This document shows positions 39,307 through 47,982 of a DNA stretch of 64,000 bases, one piece after another. Every line of letters starts with the position of its first letter. Position 1 is the first letter of the stretch. The notes below the pieces were generated by a model. That model ran no database searches. It was given only the letters and a program-made list of their open reading frames with translations, and was not told where the DNA came from. Source of the DNA: Agromyces albus (GTDB lineage: Bacteria > Actinomycetota > Actinomycetes > Actinomycetales > Microbacteriaceae); NCBI RefSeq assembly GCF_030815405.1, contig NZ_JAUSWX010000001.1:1922001-1986000 (forward strand). Direction: 5' to 3'. The position numbers and the translations under genes were made by a program.

Positions 39307-39320
39307 CCCGCCATGGCGGG
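39307..39320. terminator. Short palindrome after dps
   Basis: CCCGCCATGGCGGG is a perfect 14-base palindrome 12 bases beyond the dps stop. It is a weak hairpin in the gap between the convergent dps and response-regulator genes. Confidence 0.35.
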
Positions 39321-39349
39321 CTGACGGGCACCGCAGGTGAAGCTCGGCG

Positions 39350-40012
39350 CTAGCGCTGCAACCAGGTGATCACCGCGAGCACACGTCGGTGATCGGTGCC
39401 CGAGTCCTCGAGCGCGAGCTTCTGGAAGATCGAGGTGACGTTCTTCTCCACGGCGCCCACGCCGATGAAGAGCTGCTTCGCGATGCCCGCGTTCGTTCGG
39501 CCCTCGGCCATGAGCTCGAGCACCTCGCGCTCGCGCGGGGTGAGCGACTCGAGGGGGTCGCTGCGCCGCGAGAGCAGCTCGCGCACGACCTGTGGGTCGA
39601 GCACGGTGCCGCCCTCGCTCACCCGCTCGACGGCGTCCTTCAGCTCGTCGAGCGAGGCGATGCGATCCTTCAGCAGGTACCCCATGCCACCCTCGCCTGA
39701 CGAGAGCAACTCGTGCGCATACGTGCCCTCGACGTACTGGCTGAGGAGCAGCACGCCGAGCCGCGGCTTGCGCCGGCGCAACTCGATGGCCGCACGCACG
39801 CCTTCGTCGCGGAACGTCGGCGGCATCCGCACGTCGAGCACCGCGACGTCGGGCCGGGTCTCGTCGAGCTGGGCGAGCAACTCGTCGGCGTCGCCGTAGG
39901 CGGCGGCCGTCTCGAAGCCGGCCTCGTCGAAGAGCCGCACGAGCCCCTCACGCAAGAGCACCGAGTCCTCGGCGAGCACGACACGCAACGGGCCGCGGGC
40001 GGAGTCGGTCAT
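39350..40012 (-). CDS. NarL/FixJ-family response regulator
   Basis: The 220-residue protein joins a receiver domain (phospho-acceptor Asp60 in VAVLDVRMPP, Lys in LLKDRIASLD) to a LuxR-type helix-turn-helix (LTPREREVLELMAEGRTNAGIAKQLFIG). It is the third gene of a multicopper oxidase operon, 71 bases after the histidine kinase. It should be phosphorylated by that kinase and control transcription; the target may be the operon itself. Confidence 0.92.
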   Translation of the reverse strand: MTDSARGPLRVVLAEDSVLLREGLVRLFDEAGFETAAAYGDADELLAQLDETRPDVAVLDVRMPPTFRDEGVRAAIELRRRKPRLGVLLLSQYVEGTYAHELLSSGEGGMGYLLKDRIASLDELKDAVERVSEGGTVLDPQVVRELLSRRSDPLESLTPREREVLELMAEGRTNAGIAKQLFIGVGAVEKNVTSIFQKLALEDSGTDHRRVLAVITWLQR

Positions 40013-40083
40013 GCCCCCACATTAGCGGCGGAGCACCACGCGAAGCCGCCCACGGCCCGTCATCGGTCGTCGTCGCTCGTCGA

Positions 40084-41499
40084 TCAGTCGGCGGATGCCG
40101 CGAGCGGCACATACGGGATGTGTGCACCGATGGTGGTCGGCCCGCCCACCGGGCTGTCGATCACGAGCACCCCGCGCAGGCCGTTCACGCGCTCCTCGAG
40201 CCCCGCGAGCCCGTGACCGGGAGCCGGTGACGCACCGCCGCGGCCGTTGTCGATCACCCACAGGTCGAGCCAGTGTCCGGATTCGCCCGTATCGCGAGTC
40301 GACACGCGCAAGCGGATGCCGGTCGCCCCTGCGTGCTTCGCGGCGTTCGTCAGCAGCTCGGCGGCGATGAAGTACGCGTTGCGTTCGATGACGGCCGGCA
40401 GGGCGGCATCCGTCGGCACCTCGACCTCGCGGGTCACGGGCACCGGGCTGCGCGACGCGAGCGACTCGAGGCCGGCGGCGAGCCCGCGGTCCTGCAGGAT
40501 CGGCGGGGCGAATCCACGCGAGAGCGCCCGCAACTCGTCGAGGGCCTCTCGCGCCTGGTCGCGCGCCTCGAAGAGCAGGGTACGAGCCGAATCGGGGTCG
40601 CCGTCGAGTTTGCGCTCGATCGCGGCGAGATCCATCTGCAGGCGCACGAGCCGCTGCTGCGGCCCGTCGTGGATGTCGCGCTCGAGACGGCGGAGGGAGG
40701 TGTCTTCCGCCTGCACGGCGGCACCGCGTGACGCGGAGAGGTGCCGCACCTCGCGCTCGAGCGCCTCGGAGCGCCAGGCGCCGAGGACCCCGCGGGCGAT
40801 GAGGTCGTGGAGCACCGTGAGGCCGCGGAACACGAACGGCAACATGACGAGGAACAACAGGCCGAGGATGATCTCGAACACCGTCTCGCCGACCTGCGGA
40901 TCGAAGTCGAACGTGTTGCCCGGCACGAGGAAGTCGAGCACGGCGTCGTGCACCCACACGTCGCGTCCGTCGCCGTCGGGGATGTACCGCTGCCAGATCC
41001 ACCCGGTGGTTCCGGCGAGCGCCACCGCGGTCCACGCGACCGTGATGCTCCAGGTGACGACGCTGACGATGGGATTGATGACCATCCCGTGCAGCAGGTA
41101 GAGCCAGTAGTGCCCGTCGATGAACGGCGCGAACATCGTGCGCCAGAAGCCCTGGTTGCGATCGGCGTGGTCCCACGCCGGTCGCCGCACCTCGGGGCGT
41201 CCCGCCCACCTCAGGCGCACGAGCTCGAGCGTGCCGAAGCCGCGAGCGATGAAGAGCGACGCGACGACGATGAAGATTCCGAAGACGATGAAGATCAGGC
41301 CGAGCCCGGTGAAGAACGTGGTCGCGAGCACGACGAGGCCGAGGATCGCGATCGGCATCGTGAGGATGAGGAAGGCGAACTCGCGCGGCACGCTCGCCCA
41401 CAGGGCGCCGTAGCCGGGGCGCCGCCGGGGCGCGGCATCCGCTCGCTCGAGGGTCATCGTGCTCGTCTCAGTGCTCGGCTCAGTGGTCATGGTGCTCAT
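40084..41499 (-). CDS. Sensor histidine kinase (HisKA_3 type)
   Basis: The 471-residue membrane kinase has an N-terminal sensor region with about five helices (40-85, 135-170, 205-235). The dimerisation/phospho-acceptor box is LERDIHDGPQQRLVRLQMD with His277, and HATPase_c motifs are FIAAELLTNAAKHAG (N-box) and GHGLAGLEERV (G-box). The sensor loops between helices carry an acidic PDGDGRDVWV stretch. ATG 41499 overlaps the end of the oxidase gene by 20 bases, so the two are coupled. It is paired with the NarL regulator downstream. Confidence 0.9.
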   Translation of the reverse strand: MSTMTTEPSTETSTMTLERADAAPRRRPGYGALWASVPREFAFLILTMPIAILGLVVLATTFFTGLGLIFIVFGIFIVVASLFIARGFGTLELVRLRWAGRPEVRRPAWDHADRNQGFWRTMFAPFIDGHYWLYLLHGMVINPIVSVVTWSITVAWTAVALAGTTGWIWQRYIPDGDGRDVWVHDAVLDFLVPGNTFDFDPQVGETVFEIILGLLFLVMLPFVFRGLTVLHDLIARGVLGAWRSEALEREVRHLSASRGAAVQAEDTSLRRLERDIHDGPQQRLVRLQMDLAAIERKLDGDPDSARTLLFEARDQAREALDELRALSRGFAPPILQDRGLAAGLESLASRSPVPVTREVEVPTDAALPAVIERNAYFIAAELLTNAAKHAGATGIRLRVSTRDTGESGHWLDLWVIDNGRGGASPAPGHGLAGLEERVNGLRGVLVIDSPVGGPTTIGAHIPYVPLAASAD

Positions 41500-43033
41500 C
41501 GCTGGTCTCCTCCGTCATTGTCGCCTGTTGGCCGGGCTCCACGACGGCGAATTGCCCCATCATGCCCTGATCCTCGTGCCACAGCAGGTGGCAGTGGTAC
41601 ATGTACGGCGTGTCGGGATCGGCGTAGTCCTCGAAGCGCAGAATGAGTTCGAACTCGGTCTCGGGCTGCGCGAAGAACGTGTCCTTCCAGCCCGCGAGCT
41701 CAGGGGGCGGGGCCGCCCCGTCGATCGAGGCGATGCGGAACTGCACGTCGTGCACGTGGAAACTGTGCGGCATCGAGCTCGTGTTCGTCACGATCCACCG
41801 CTCGGTCGTGTCGACCGTGATGGTCTCGTCGATGCGGCCCATCTCCATCTCGTCGTCGTTGATCTCGAACCCGTTGAGGTCGAACGTGCGGGTCGTCGTC
41901 ACCGCGGTCTCGTCGACGGGTGGAACGGTATTGAGTCGCTCGGGCACGGCGGGTGCAGGGTCGAGCGTGTCGGCGGCCCGCAGCTCGAGCACGTCGAACG
42001 AGTCGGCGCCTCCGTTGCTCGCCGCGATCATCGACTGCATGCCGGCGATCTCGCGAGTCATCTTCGACTGCAGCACGATCCGCTCGCCGGGCACCATGCG
42101 CACGAGCACCTCGGCGCGCTCACCGGGCGAAAGCAGGACCCGGTCGAGTTCGACGGATGCCTCGAGCAACCCGCCGTCGGTGGCGATGAGCTCGATCGGC
42201 CGCTCATCCGACCAGCCGAACGCGTAGCTGCGCGCGGTGGACGCGTTGAGCAGCCGCAGTCGCACGAGCTCATCGTCGACGTCGAGGAACGGGCCGCGCG
42301 TGCCGTTCACGATGAGCTCGTCACCGAGGGCGCCGGCGAACCCGTGTCCACGGCCCTCCTGCTCTCCCTCGGCGGAGAATCCGGCATCCTGCACGATGAC
42401 GGGCACATCGTCGACGCCGTACTCGCGCGGGAGGTCGAGCGCCGCTTCGGCGTCGTCCTGCACGAGGAACATGCCCGCGAGACCGCGAGCGACGTGATCC
42501 TCGGTGTCGCCGTGCGGGTGCGGGTGGTACCAGAGGGTCGCCGCCTGCTGGTCGATGTCCCACTCGGGCGACCAGGAGGCGCCGGGCTCCACCATCTGGT
42601 GCGGGCCGCCGTCCATCTCGGCGGGGAGGTGCATGCCGTGCCAGTGCACGGTCGTGGGCTCGTCGAGGCTGTTGGTCAGGTCGACGCGTACGTGCTCGCC
42701 GCGCTTCGCGACGATCGTGGGGCCGAGGTAGCTGCCGTTGAAGCCCCAGGTGTTGCTCGGCTCCCCCGGCTCGAACTCGGTGGAGCCGGCTTGCGCGTCG
42801 AGCGAGAAGACCCGGGTGCCGTCGGCGTCGACGGTCGACTCGGCGAGCGGCGGAATGCTGAGCGGGGTGTCGAACTCGACGTCGCCGACGGTGGACACCG
42901 GCGCGGGGCCGACGAGGCCGCAACCGGCGAAGGACACGGCCACGAGGCCGCCGGCGGCGATGGCCGCGAGGGCGCTCAGCGTCGCGCGCGGGCGGCGCAG
43001 GCGTTCAGGCGAGAGACGGGGTGCAACAGGCAT
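41480..43033 (-). CDS. Multicopper oxidase lipoprotein
   Basis: The 517-residue protein has all four copper motifs: HWHGMHL, WYHPHPHG, HSFHVHDVQF and YHCHLLWHEDQGMM. The N-terminus has an export signal ending in SFAGC, a lipobox-like cleavage site with Cys38 as the lipidated residue. Three cupredoxin domains are implied by length and motif order. The family oxidises Cu(I) or metal ions while reducing oxygen to water on the outer face of the membrane. A His-rich EHHDH tail is also present. It is the first gene of an operon with a histidine kinase and response regulator. Confidence 0.92.
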   Translation of the reverse strand: MPVAPRLSPERLRRPRATLSALAAIAAGGLVAVSFAGCGLVGPAPVSTVGDVEFDTPLSIPPLAESTVDADGTRVFSLDAQAGSTEFEPGEPSNTWGFNGSYLGPTIVAKRGEHVRVDLTNSLDEPTTVHWHGMHLPAEMDGGPHQMVEPGASWSPEWDIDQQAATLWYHPHPHGDTEDHVARGLAGMFLVQDDAEAALDLPREYGVDDVPVIVQDAGFSAEGEQEGRGHGFAGALGDELIVNGTRGPFLDVDDELVRLRLLNASTARSYAFGWSDERPIELIATDGGLLEASVELDRVLLSPGERAEVLVRMVPGERIVLQSKMTREIAGMQSMIAASNGGADSFDVLELRAADTLDPAPAVPERLNTVPPVDETAVTTTRTFDLNGFEINDDEMEMGRIDETITVDTTERWIVTNTSSMPHSFHVHDVQFRIASIDGAAPPPELAGWKDTFFAQPETEFELILRFEDYADPDTPYMYHCHLLWHEDQGMMGQFAVVEPGQQATMTEETSDEHHDH

Positions 43034-43088
43034 GCCTCCAGCCTCGCGATCGGGGGTTCGACGCCCCAGCCGGTGTGCGCCCGGATCG

Positions 43089-43110
43089 GGGCGGGGGTTT
43101 TCCCCCGCCC
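43089..43110 (-). terminator. Terminator of the amidohydrolase operon
   Basis: GGGCGGGGG (43089-43097) pairs perfectly with CCCCCGCCC (43102-43110) around TTTT. It lies just after the amidohydrolase stop and upstream of the oxidase gene on the same strand. Confidence 0.7.
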
Positions 43111-43117
43111 GCCGCAG

Positions 43118-44623
43118 TCAGAGCGAGTCGTGCGTGAAGCGGCCCGCGAGCAGGGTGGCCGCCACCGGCATCCGTCTGAGGTCGTCGGCGGATGCCGCGA
43201 AGGGGTCGAGCTCGATCACCGCGAGATCCGCGACCGATCCCGCCGTCACCGTGGCACCGTGCCCGCCCGTCGACGCGGCGAGCGCGACACGCACGTCGAT
43301 CGCCTGCTCGGCGTGCCAGGGCTCGCGCCCGTCGCGGCTGCGCCCGACGGCGGCGGACATCGCGATCCACGGGTCGAGCGGCGCCACGGGGGCGTCGGAG
43401 CCGAGGGCGAGCTCCACGCCCGCTTTGGCGAGGTCGGCGAGCATGAAGGCACGGTCGGTGCGGCCGGGCCAGTACCGTTCGGCGACGTCACGGTCGTCCA
43501 TGGCGTGCTCGGGCTGCACGCTCGCGACGATGCCGAGCTCGGCGAAACGGGCGACGTCTTCGCGTCGGAGCAGCTGTGCGTGCTCGATGGAGCCGCGGCA
43601 TCCGACGTCCTCGAAGGCGTCGAGGACGATCGCGTTCGCCTGGTCGCCGATGGCGTGCACGGTTGGCGTGATGCCCGCCTCGTGGGCCGTGCGCATGAGC
43701 GGCACGAGCTCGTCGTAGGGCACGGTCGAGAGCCCGTAGGGATGCTCGTCGGGGCCGCGACCGGGATAGGGATCGAAGCACCAGGCCGTTCGGGTGTTCA
43801 GGGACCCGTCGGTGATGATCTTGTGGCCGCCGACGGTGACGAGACCGCCGGTTCCCGGCACCGTATCGCCGGTGTGCAGCCCCTCGGCGATGGCGCGGTC
43901 GAGGTGCTGGGTGTAGATGCCGAAAGCGACGCGCAACGCCGTCGAGCCGTCGGCGGCGCGGCGCGCCCAGTCGTCGCGGTTCCAGCGCATCTCGAGGTCG
44001 ACGATGCCGACGACGCCGCGAGCGGCGGCCCGGCGTGCGGCGTCTGCGACCCAGCCGTCGAGCACGTCGTCGGCCACGTCGTCGATCTCGCGCAGCATCC
44101 GGAAGGCGTCGTCCTCGCGGAGCAGTCCGCTCGCGTCGGCGAGGTGTTCGATCCCGTGGCGGCGCAGCGCCGCCGTGTTCAGCCAGCAGGAGTGCAGGTC
44201 GGCGGAGACGAGCACGACGGGCACCTCACCCGAGACGGCGTCGAGCACCGCGCGGCTCGGGGCATCCGTCCAGAGCGCGTCACGATAGCCGAAGCCGATC
44301 ACCTCGGTGTCGCCGCGGTCGACGGATGCCGCGACGAGCGCCGCGGCCGCGGAGGCCGAGCGGGCCTCGGCGAGATCGAGCCGGCGCGAGACCATCGCCC
44401 ATTGCGAGAAGTGCACGTGCCGGTCGTGGAGGCCCGGCACGACGAATCGACCGCCGAGCTCGATTCGTCGGGCACCTTGCGCGGACGGTTCGGACTGCGC
44501 CGACGGCTCAACCCCCGCGGGAGTGATCGCGGTGACCGTGCCGCGCGCGACGTGCACGTCGACTGCGCCGTCGGCGCCGGGCAGGCGGGCTCCGGCGAGA
44601 ACGAGCGGCGTCGCTCCGCTCAT
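43118..44623 (-). CDS. Amidohydrolase (YtcJ-like)
   Basis: The 501-residue protein is a metal-dependent hydrolase of the YtcJ-type amidohydrolase 3 family: VPGLHDRHVHFSQW gives the first metal pair (HxH), IITDGSLNTRTAW a later loop, THVHAIGDQAN-like TVHAIGDQANAI and RGSIEHAQLL metal ligands, and GSDAPVAPLDPW the Asp of the metal site. The substrate is unknown. It starts at ATG 44623 and overlaps the PaiB-like stop by four bases (ATGA), so the two genes form an operon. Confidence 0.9.
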   Translation of the reverse strand: MSGATPLVLAGARLPGADGAVDVHVARGTVTAITPAGVEPSAQSEPSAQGARRIELGGRFVVPGLHDRHVHFSQWAMVSRRLDLAEARSASAAAALVAASVDRGDTEVIGFGYRDALWTDAPSRAVLDAVSGEVPVVLVSADLHSCWLNTAALRRHGIEHLADASGLLREDDAFRMLREIDDVADDVLDGWVADAARRAAARGVVGIVDLEMRWNRDDWARRAADGSTALRVAFGIYTQHLDRAIAEGLHTGDTVPGTGGLVTVGGHKIITDGSLNTRTAWCFDPYPGRGPDEHPYGLSTVPYDELVPLMRTAHEAGITPTVHAIGDQANAIVLDAFEDVGCRGSIEHAQLLRREDVARFAELGIVASVQPEHAMDDRDVAERYWPGRTDRAFMLADLAKAGVELALGSDAPVAPLDPWIAMSAAVGRSRDGREPWHAEQAIDVRVALAASTGGHGATVTAGSVADLAVIELDPFAASADDLRRMPVAATLLAGRFTHDSL

Positions 44624-45264
44624 GCGCGGGCCGCCCGGAGGGCCTCGTGCGTGCGGCGCATCTCTGCGGCGAGCGCGGGGCTCGCGTAGGGGCCGTCGCC
44701 CTCGAGCTCGGCGATGATGCGGTCGACGGTCTCGGCGGGCTTGTTCTGGCTCATCTTGTTCTTCGCGACGATGCGCGTGATGGGAATGCGCAGGCCCACG
44801 GTTCCCGTGGCGATGGAATCGGCGTAGGCCGAGTTCTCGGCGGTGCCCCGCATGCGGCGCGGTTCGGGCATCGGATCCTCGAAGTGGTCGACGAGCGCTT
44901 CGAGCACGCGCAGGTTCTCGTCGGCGCTCAGGAGCTCGGGTGTGCCGTAGAGGTGCGCCGTCACGAAGTTCCACGTGGGCACGGCTGGGCTCGCGTCGTA
45001 CCAGCCGGGCGAGATGTAGCCGTGCGGGCCCTGCACGATGACGAGGATCTCGTGGCGGCCGAGCTCGTGCACGACGTCGTCCGGGCGGCCTACGTGGGTG
45101 AGCAGCACGATGCCGTCGGCGGTCTCGTCGAGGAGCACCGGGTAGTGGGAGGCGACGAGGCCCGCGGCATCCGTCATGCTCACGATCGTCATCCACGGGT
45201 TTTCGCGGATCAGGCGCTTGACGGCGTCTTCACTCGCCATGGTGAAACTCGGGTTCTGTCGCAT
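44620..45264 (-). CDS. FMN-binding negative regulator (PaiB family)
   Basis: The 214-residue protein has the PaiB-type FMN-binding split barrel: MRQNPSFTMASEDAVKRLI at the start, LVASHYPVLLDETADGIVLLTHVGRPDDV, VIVQGPHGYISPGWY and WNFVTAHLYGTPELL. In Bacillus PaiB family members affect sporulation and protease genes; actinobacterial function is unclear. ATG 45264 was chosen because GGAAAGGG precedes it. It is co-transcribed with the amidohydrolase. Confidence 0.88.
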   Translation of the reverse strand: MRQNPSFTMASEDAVKRLIRENPWMTIVSMTDAAGLVASHYPVLLDETADGIVLLTHVGRPDDVVHELGRHEILVIVQGPHGYISPGWYDASPAVPTWNFVTAHLYGTPELLSADENLRVLEALVDHFEDPMPEPRRMRGTAENSAYADSIATGTVGLRIPITRIVAKNKMSQNKPAETVDRIIAELEGDGPYASPALAAEMRRTHEALRAARA

Positions 45265-45325
45265 CGAACTGCCCTTTCCGAACGGATATCTCAACGCTAC
45301 GCGCCGGCCTGAGCCGGTCGACCAC

Positions 45326-46330
45326 TCACGACTGGCAGTACGGGCACCAGTAGAGCTTGCGGGCGCCCAGCTCCTCGAGCACGATGTTCGTGCCGCACAC
45401 CCGGCAGGGCAGCCCCTCTCGCTTGTACACCCAGTGCCGATCGGCACGATTCGCCATGGCTGCGCGGAAGGCGTCATCGTCGAGGTCGTCCATCGTCATC
45501 ATCTGGCCGGTCTCCACCCCGATGCGGAGCAGCTTCGCCCAGTCGCGCCACAAGTGGCGCACGTGCTCTTCCGGCACGAGCCTGCCCGGCGTGTGCGGAT
45601 TCTGCCGCGCGCGGAACAGGAGCTCGGCGCGATAGACATTGCCGATGCCCGCGATGACGTTCTGGTCCATGAGGAGCAGTGCGATCGGGGTCGGCTTCTT
45701 CGTGACGGATGCCGCGAACCGGTCTTCTGCGGCCGTGCCCTCGTCGATGAGCGGATCGGGCCCGAGACGGGCCACGACGGCCTCGACCTGAGCGGGATCG
45801 AGCACCTCGCACGCCGTTGGCCCCCGCAGGTCGGCGCTCACGGTGTCGGTGAGCAGGCGCACGCGCACCTGCCCCACGGGTTCGGGCGGGAAGGTCGTGA
45901 GGTCGTTGCCCTCCTTCTCGGACTCCGACATCCGGAGGCGGGTGCGTCGAGGGGCGCCGATCGAGGTGATGGAGTTCTCCCCCGCCGCGTCGAACACGAC
46001 CGCGTCGGGGTTCGGGCCCTCGAGGAACGTGCCCTTCTGGCCGGTGTGCCCCATGCGGCCGTTGGCTGAAGCGATCGTCGCGTCCATGAGGATGTCGCCG
46101 GCGAAGTCCCACGCGCCGTACATGCCGAGGTGCACCCGGAGCCAGCGGTCGCCCTCGAAGCCGAGGAACATCTGCTTGCCGACGGCGCGGGCATCCGTCA
46201 TCCGTCGCCCGTCGAGCTCAGCCGCTCCCGCCGCGAACCTGCCCTGCGGACTCGAGGCTCGCACGACGTGGCCGACGAAGTTGCGCTCGAACTGCCGCGT
46301 GATGCGGTGGACGGAGTGGCCCTCGGGCAT
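45326..46330 (-). CDS. Formamidopyrimidine/endonuclease VIII-family DNA glycosylase
   Basis: The 334-residue protein begins MPEGHSVHRI, where Pro1 (after Met removal) and Glu2 are the catalytic residues of the Fpg/Nei family. IGNVYRAELLFRARQNPHTPG carries the helix-two-turn-helix, and the C-terminal zinc finger is CRVCG-x16-CPYCQ. The PEGHS start is the Nei2 type typical of actinobacteria rather than Fpg. It removes oxidised bases and cleaves the strand. It follows rpiB by nine bases in an operon. Confidence 0.92.
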   Translation of the reverse strand: MPEGHSVHRITRQFERNFVGHVVRASSPQGRFAAGAAELDGRRMTDARAVGKQMFLGFEGDRWLRVHLGMYGAWDFAGDILMDATIASANGRMGHTGQKGTFLEGPNPDAVVFDAAGENSITSIGAPRRTRLRMSESEKEGNDLTTFPPEPVGQVRVRLLTDTVSADLRGPTACEVLDPAQVEAVVARLGPDPLIDEGTAAEDRFAASVTKKPTPIALLLMDQNVIAGIGNVYRAELLFRARQNPHTPGRLVPEEHVRHLWRDWAKLLRIGVETGQMMTMDDLDDDAFRAAMANRADRHWVYKREGLPCRVCGTNIVLEELGARKLYWCPYCQS

Positions 46331-46339
46331 TGCGGTCTT

Positions 46340-46855
46340 CTACTCCGAAGCGGCGGCGGAGCCCGTCGAGACGTCGACGCCCTTGCCCGCGATGTCGCCG
46401 GTCTCCTCGTACTCGGCGAGCTGCGCGATGCGGCGCACATGGCGTTCGTCGCCCGAGAACGGCTCGGCGATGAAGGCGTCGATGTAGCGGATGGCCTCTT
46501 CGACGGTGTGCTGGCGCGCGCCGATCGAGATGACGTTCGCGTCGTTGTGCTCGCGCGCGAGAATCGCCGTGTCCATGCTCCAGACGAGGGCCGCACGGAT
46601 GCCGCGCACCTTGTTCGCGGCGATCTGCTCGCCGTTGCCCGAGCCGCCGAACACGATCCCGAGCGCGCGCACCCCCGCGGCCTGGTCTCGCACGACGGCG
46701 AGCGCCGCGTTGATGCAGAACGCCGGGTAGTCGTCGAGCGGGTCGTACACCGACGGCCCGTGGTCGAGCACCTCGTGGCCACCGTTGGTGAGGTGGTCGA
46801 CGAGGGTGCGGCTGAACTCGAGGCCGGCGTGGTCGGTCGCGATATGGATGCGCAT
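46340..46855 (-). CDS. rpiB: Ribose-5-phosphate isomerase B
   Basis: The 171-residue enzyme interconverts ribose 5-phosphate and ribulose 5-phosphate in the non-oxidative pentose phosphate pathway. IHIATDHAGLEFSRTLVDHL, then DYPAFCINAA with the active Cys, FGGSGNGEQIAANKVRGIRAAL and HNDANVISIGARQHT give the RpiB active-site pattern. It lies between DUF2332 and the Nei2-type gene, with nine-base gaps on both sides. Confidence 0.95.
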   Translation of the reverse strand: MRIHIATDHAGLEFSRTLVDHLTNGGHEVLDHGPSVYDPLDDYPAFCINAALAVVRDQAAGVRALGIVFGGSGNGEQIAANKVRGIRAALVWSMDTAILAREHNDANVISIGARQHTVEEAIRYIDAFIAEPFSGDERHVRRIAQLAEYEETGDIAGKGVDVSTGSAAASE

Positions 46856-46864
46856 GCGCCAAGT

Positions 46865-47851
46865 CTAGGGATTCGCGACCCAGCGGAGCGCGCGCCCGTG
46901 CGGTTGCGCCCACGCGAGCTGTTCGGCGTCGAGCGCGAGCACGAACTCGGTTCCGTTGAGGGCGGAGTCCTCTCGCGCGGCGATGCCGGGCACGATCGTG
47001 CGTCCCTCCACCGAGACCCAGTGACCGGGCAACCCGCGGACGGTGCCGACGAACTCCGCGCGCGCGGCCTCGTCGAGGTAGGCGAGCACCGCGGTGTGGA
47101 AGACGACGAGGGTCGCGTCTGGGGGTGCCTCGGCCGCGAGGCCGGCGAGGCGCTCGTTGAGGTCGCCCGCGACGATGTGGGGCGGGTCGGCGGCGGCGAT
47201 GCGCGCGGCCGCCTGCAGCCGGGTCCTCCGATCGTCGTGTTCGGGCCAGATGAGCGCATCAAGCCACGCGAGGTCATCGGGTCGCCGCACGTCGAGGGGG
47301 TTCAGGTCGATGCCCGCCCGCCAGACGACGTCGGGGAGCCGCGCGGGAATCGGAACGTCAGCGGATGCCTCGCAGTCGAGCACGACCTCGCTCGGTCCGT
47401 CGACGGGGTCGAGCTGCGGATGCCCCGTGTACCGGTAGCTGTACCGGTCGGGGTAGAGGCAGAGCCCCGCCGAAGCTCCCACCTCGAGCAGGGCGAGTGG
47501 GCCGTTCAGCCGGGCGAGCACCGGGAGATGGAGCGCGCAGCGCGCGGCTTCGTTCGTCTGGGTGGCGTGGGTGAGCGCGGTGGCCCGCACCTCCACCCAA
47601 TGGGCGTGCAACCATTCCCGGAAGAGGGAGTAGGGCCCGGCCGGCACACCCTGGAACCGCGCCGAGGCGAACACGAGGTTCGGCTGGCGCTTCGCCGGAG
47701 GCAGCTCGTCGATGAGCCGCAGCGTGGCCGGGTCATCCGCCGCACCGAGCGCCCACCCCTCATAGGTCGCCGACATTCCTCGGGACTCGACCTCGGCGAA
47801 CGCGCGATACCGATCGGGCGTGGGGGCGCTGGGGTCGACGCTCGTGTGCAT
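46865..47851 (-). CDS. DUF2332 domain-containing protein
   Basis: The 328-residue protein belongs to DUF2332, seen in PDRYRAFAEVESRGMSATYEGWALGAADDP near the start and LALLEVGASAGLCLYPDRYSY in the middle. Further signatures are WRAGIDLNPLDVRRPDDLAWLDALIWPEH and VVFHTAVLAYL. The fold resembles methyltransferases, with ALLEVGASAGL as a possible SAM loop, but no substrate is known. ATG 47851 starts the frame; rpiB and the glycosylase follow in the same operon. Confidence 0.85.
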   Translation of the reverse strand: MHTSVDPSAPTPDRYRAFAEVESRGMSATYEGWALGAADDPATLRLIDELPPAKRQPNLVFASARFQGVPAGPYSLFREWLHAHWVEVRATALTHATQTNEAARCALHLPVLARLNGPLALLEVGASAGLCLYPDRYSYRYTGHPQLDPVDGPSEVVLDCEASADVPIPARLPDVVWRAGIDLNPLDVRRPDDLAWLDALIWPEHDDRRTRLQAAARIAAADPPHIVAGDLNERLAGLAAEAPPDATLVVFHTAVLAYLDEAARAEFVGTVRGLPGHWVSVEGRTIVPGIAAREDSALNGTEFVLALDAEQLAWAQPHGRALRWVANP

Positions 47852-47982
47852 ATCGCCACGGTAGATCGGGGGCGCGAGGCGGTCAATGCGCAGGGCCTGC
47901 TGCGCGGGCCGCCTGCGGGCTAGGCTGATGGGCATTGCCTGCGGCCACGAGCCGCGTCGATGACCCGCGAAGGAGCCCACAC

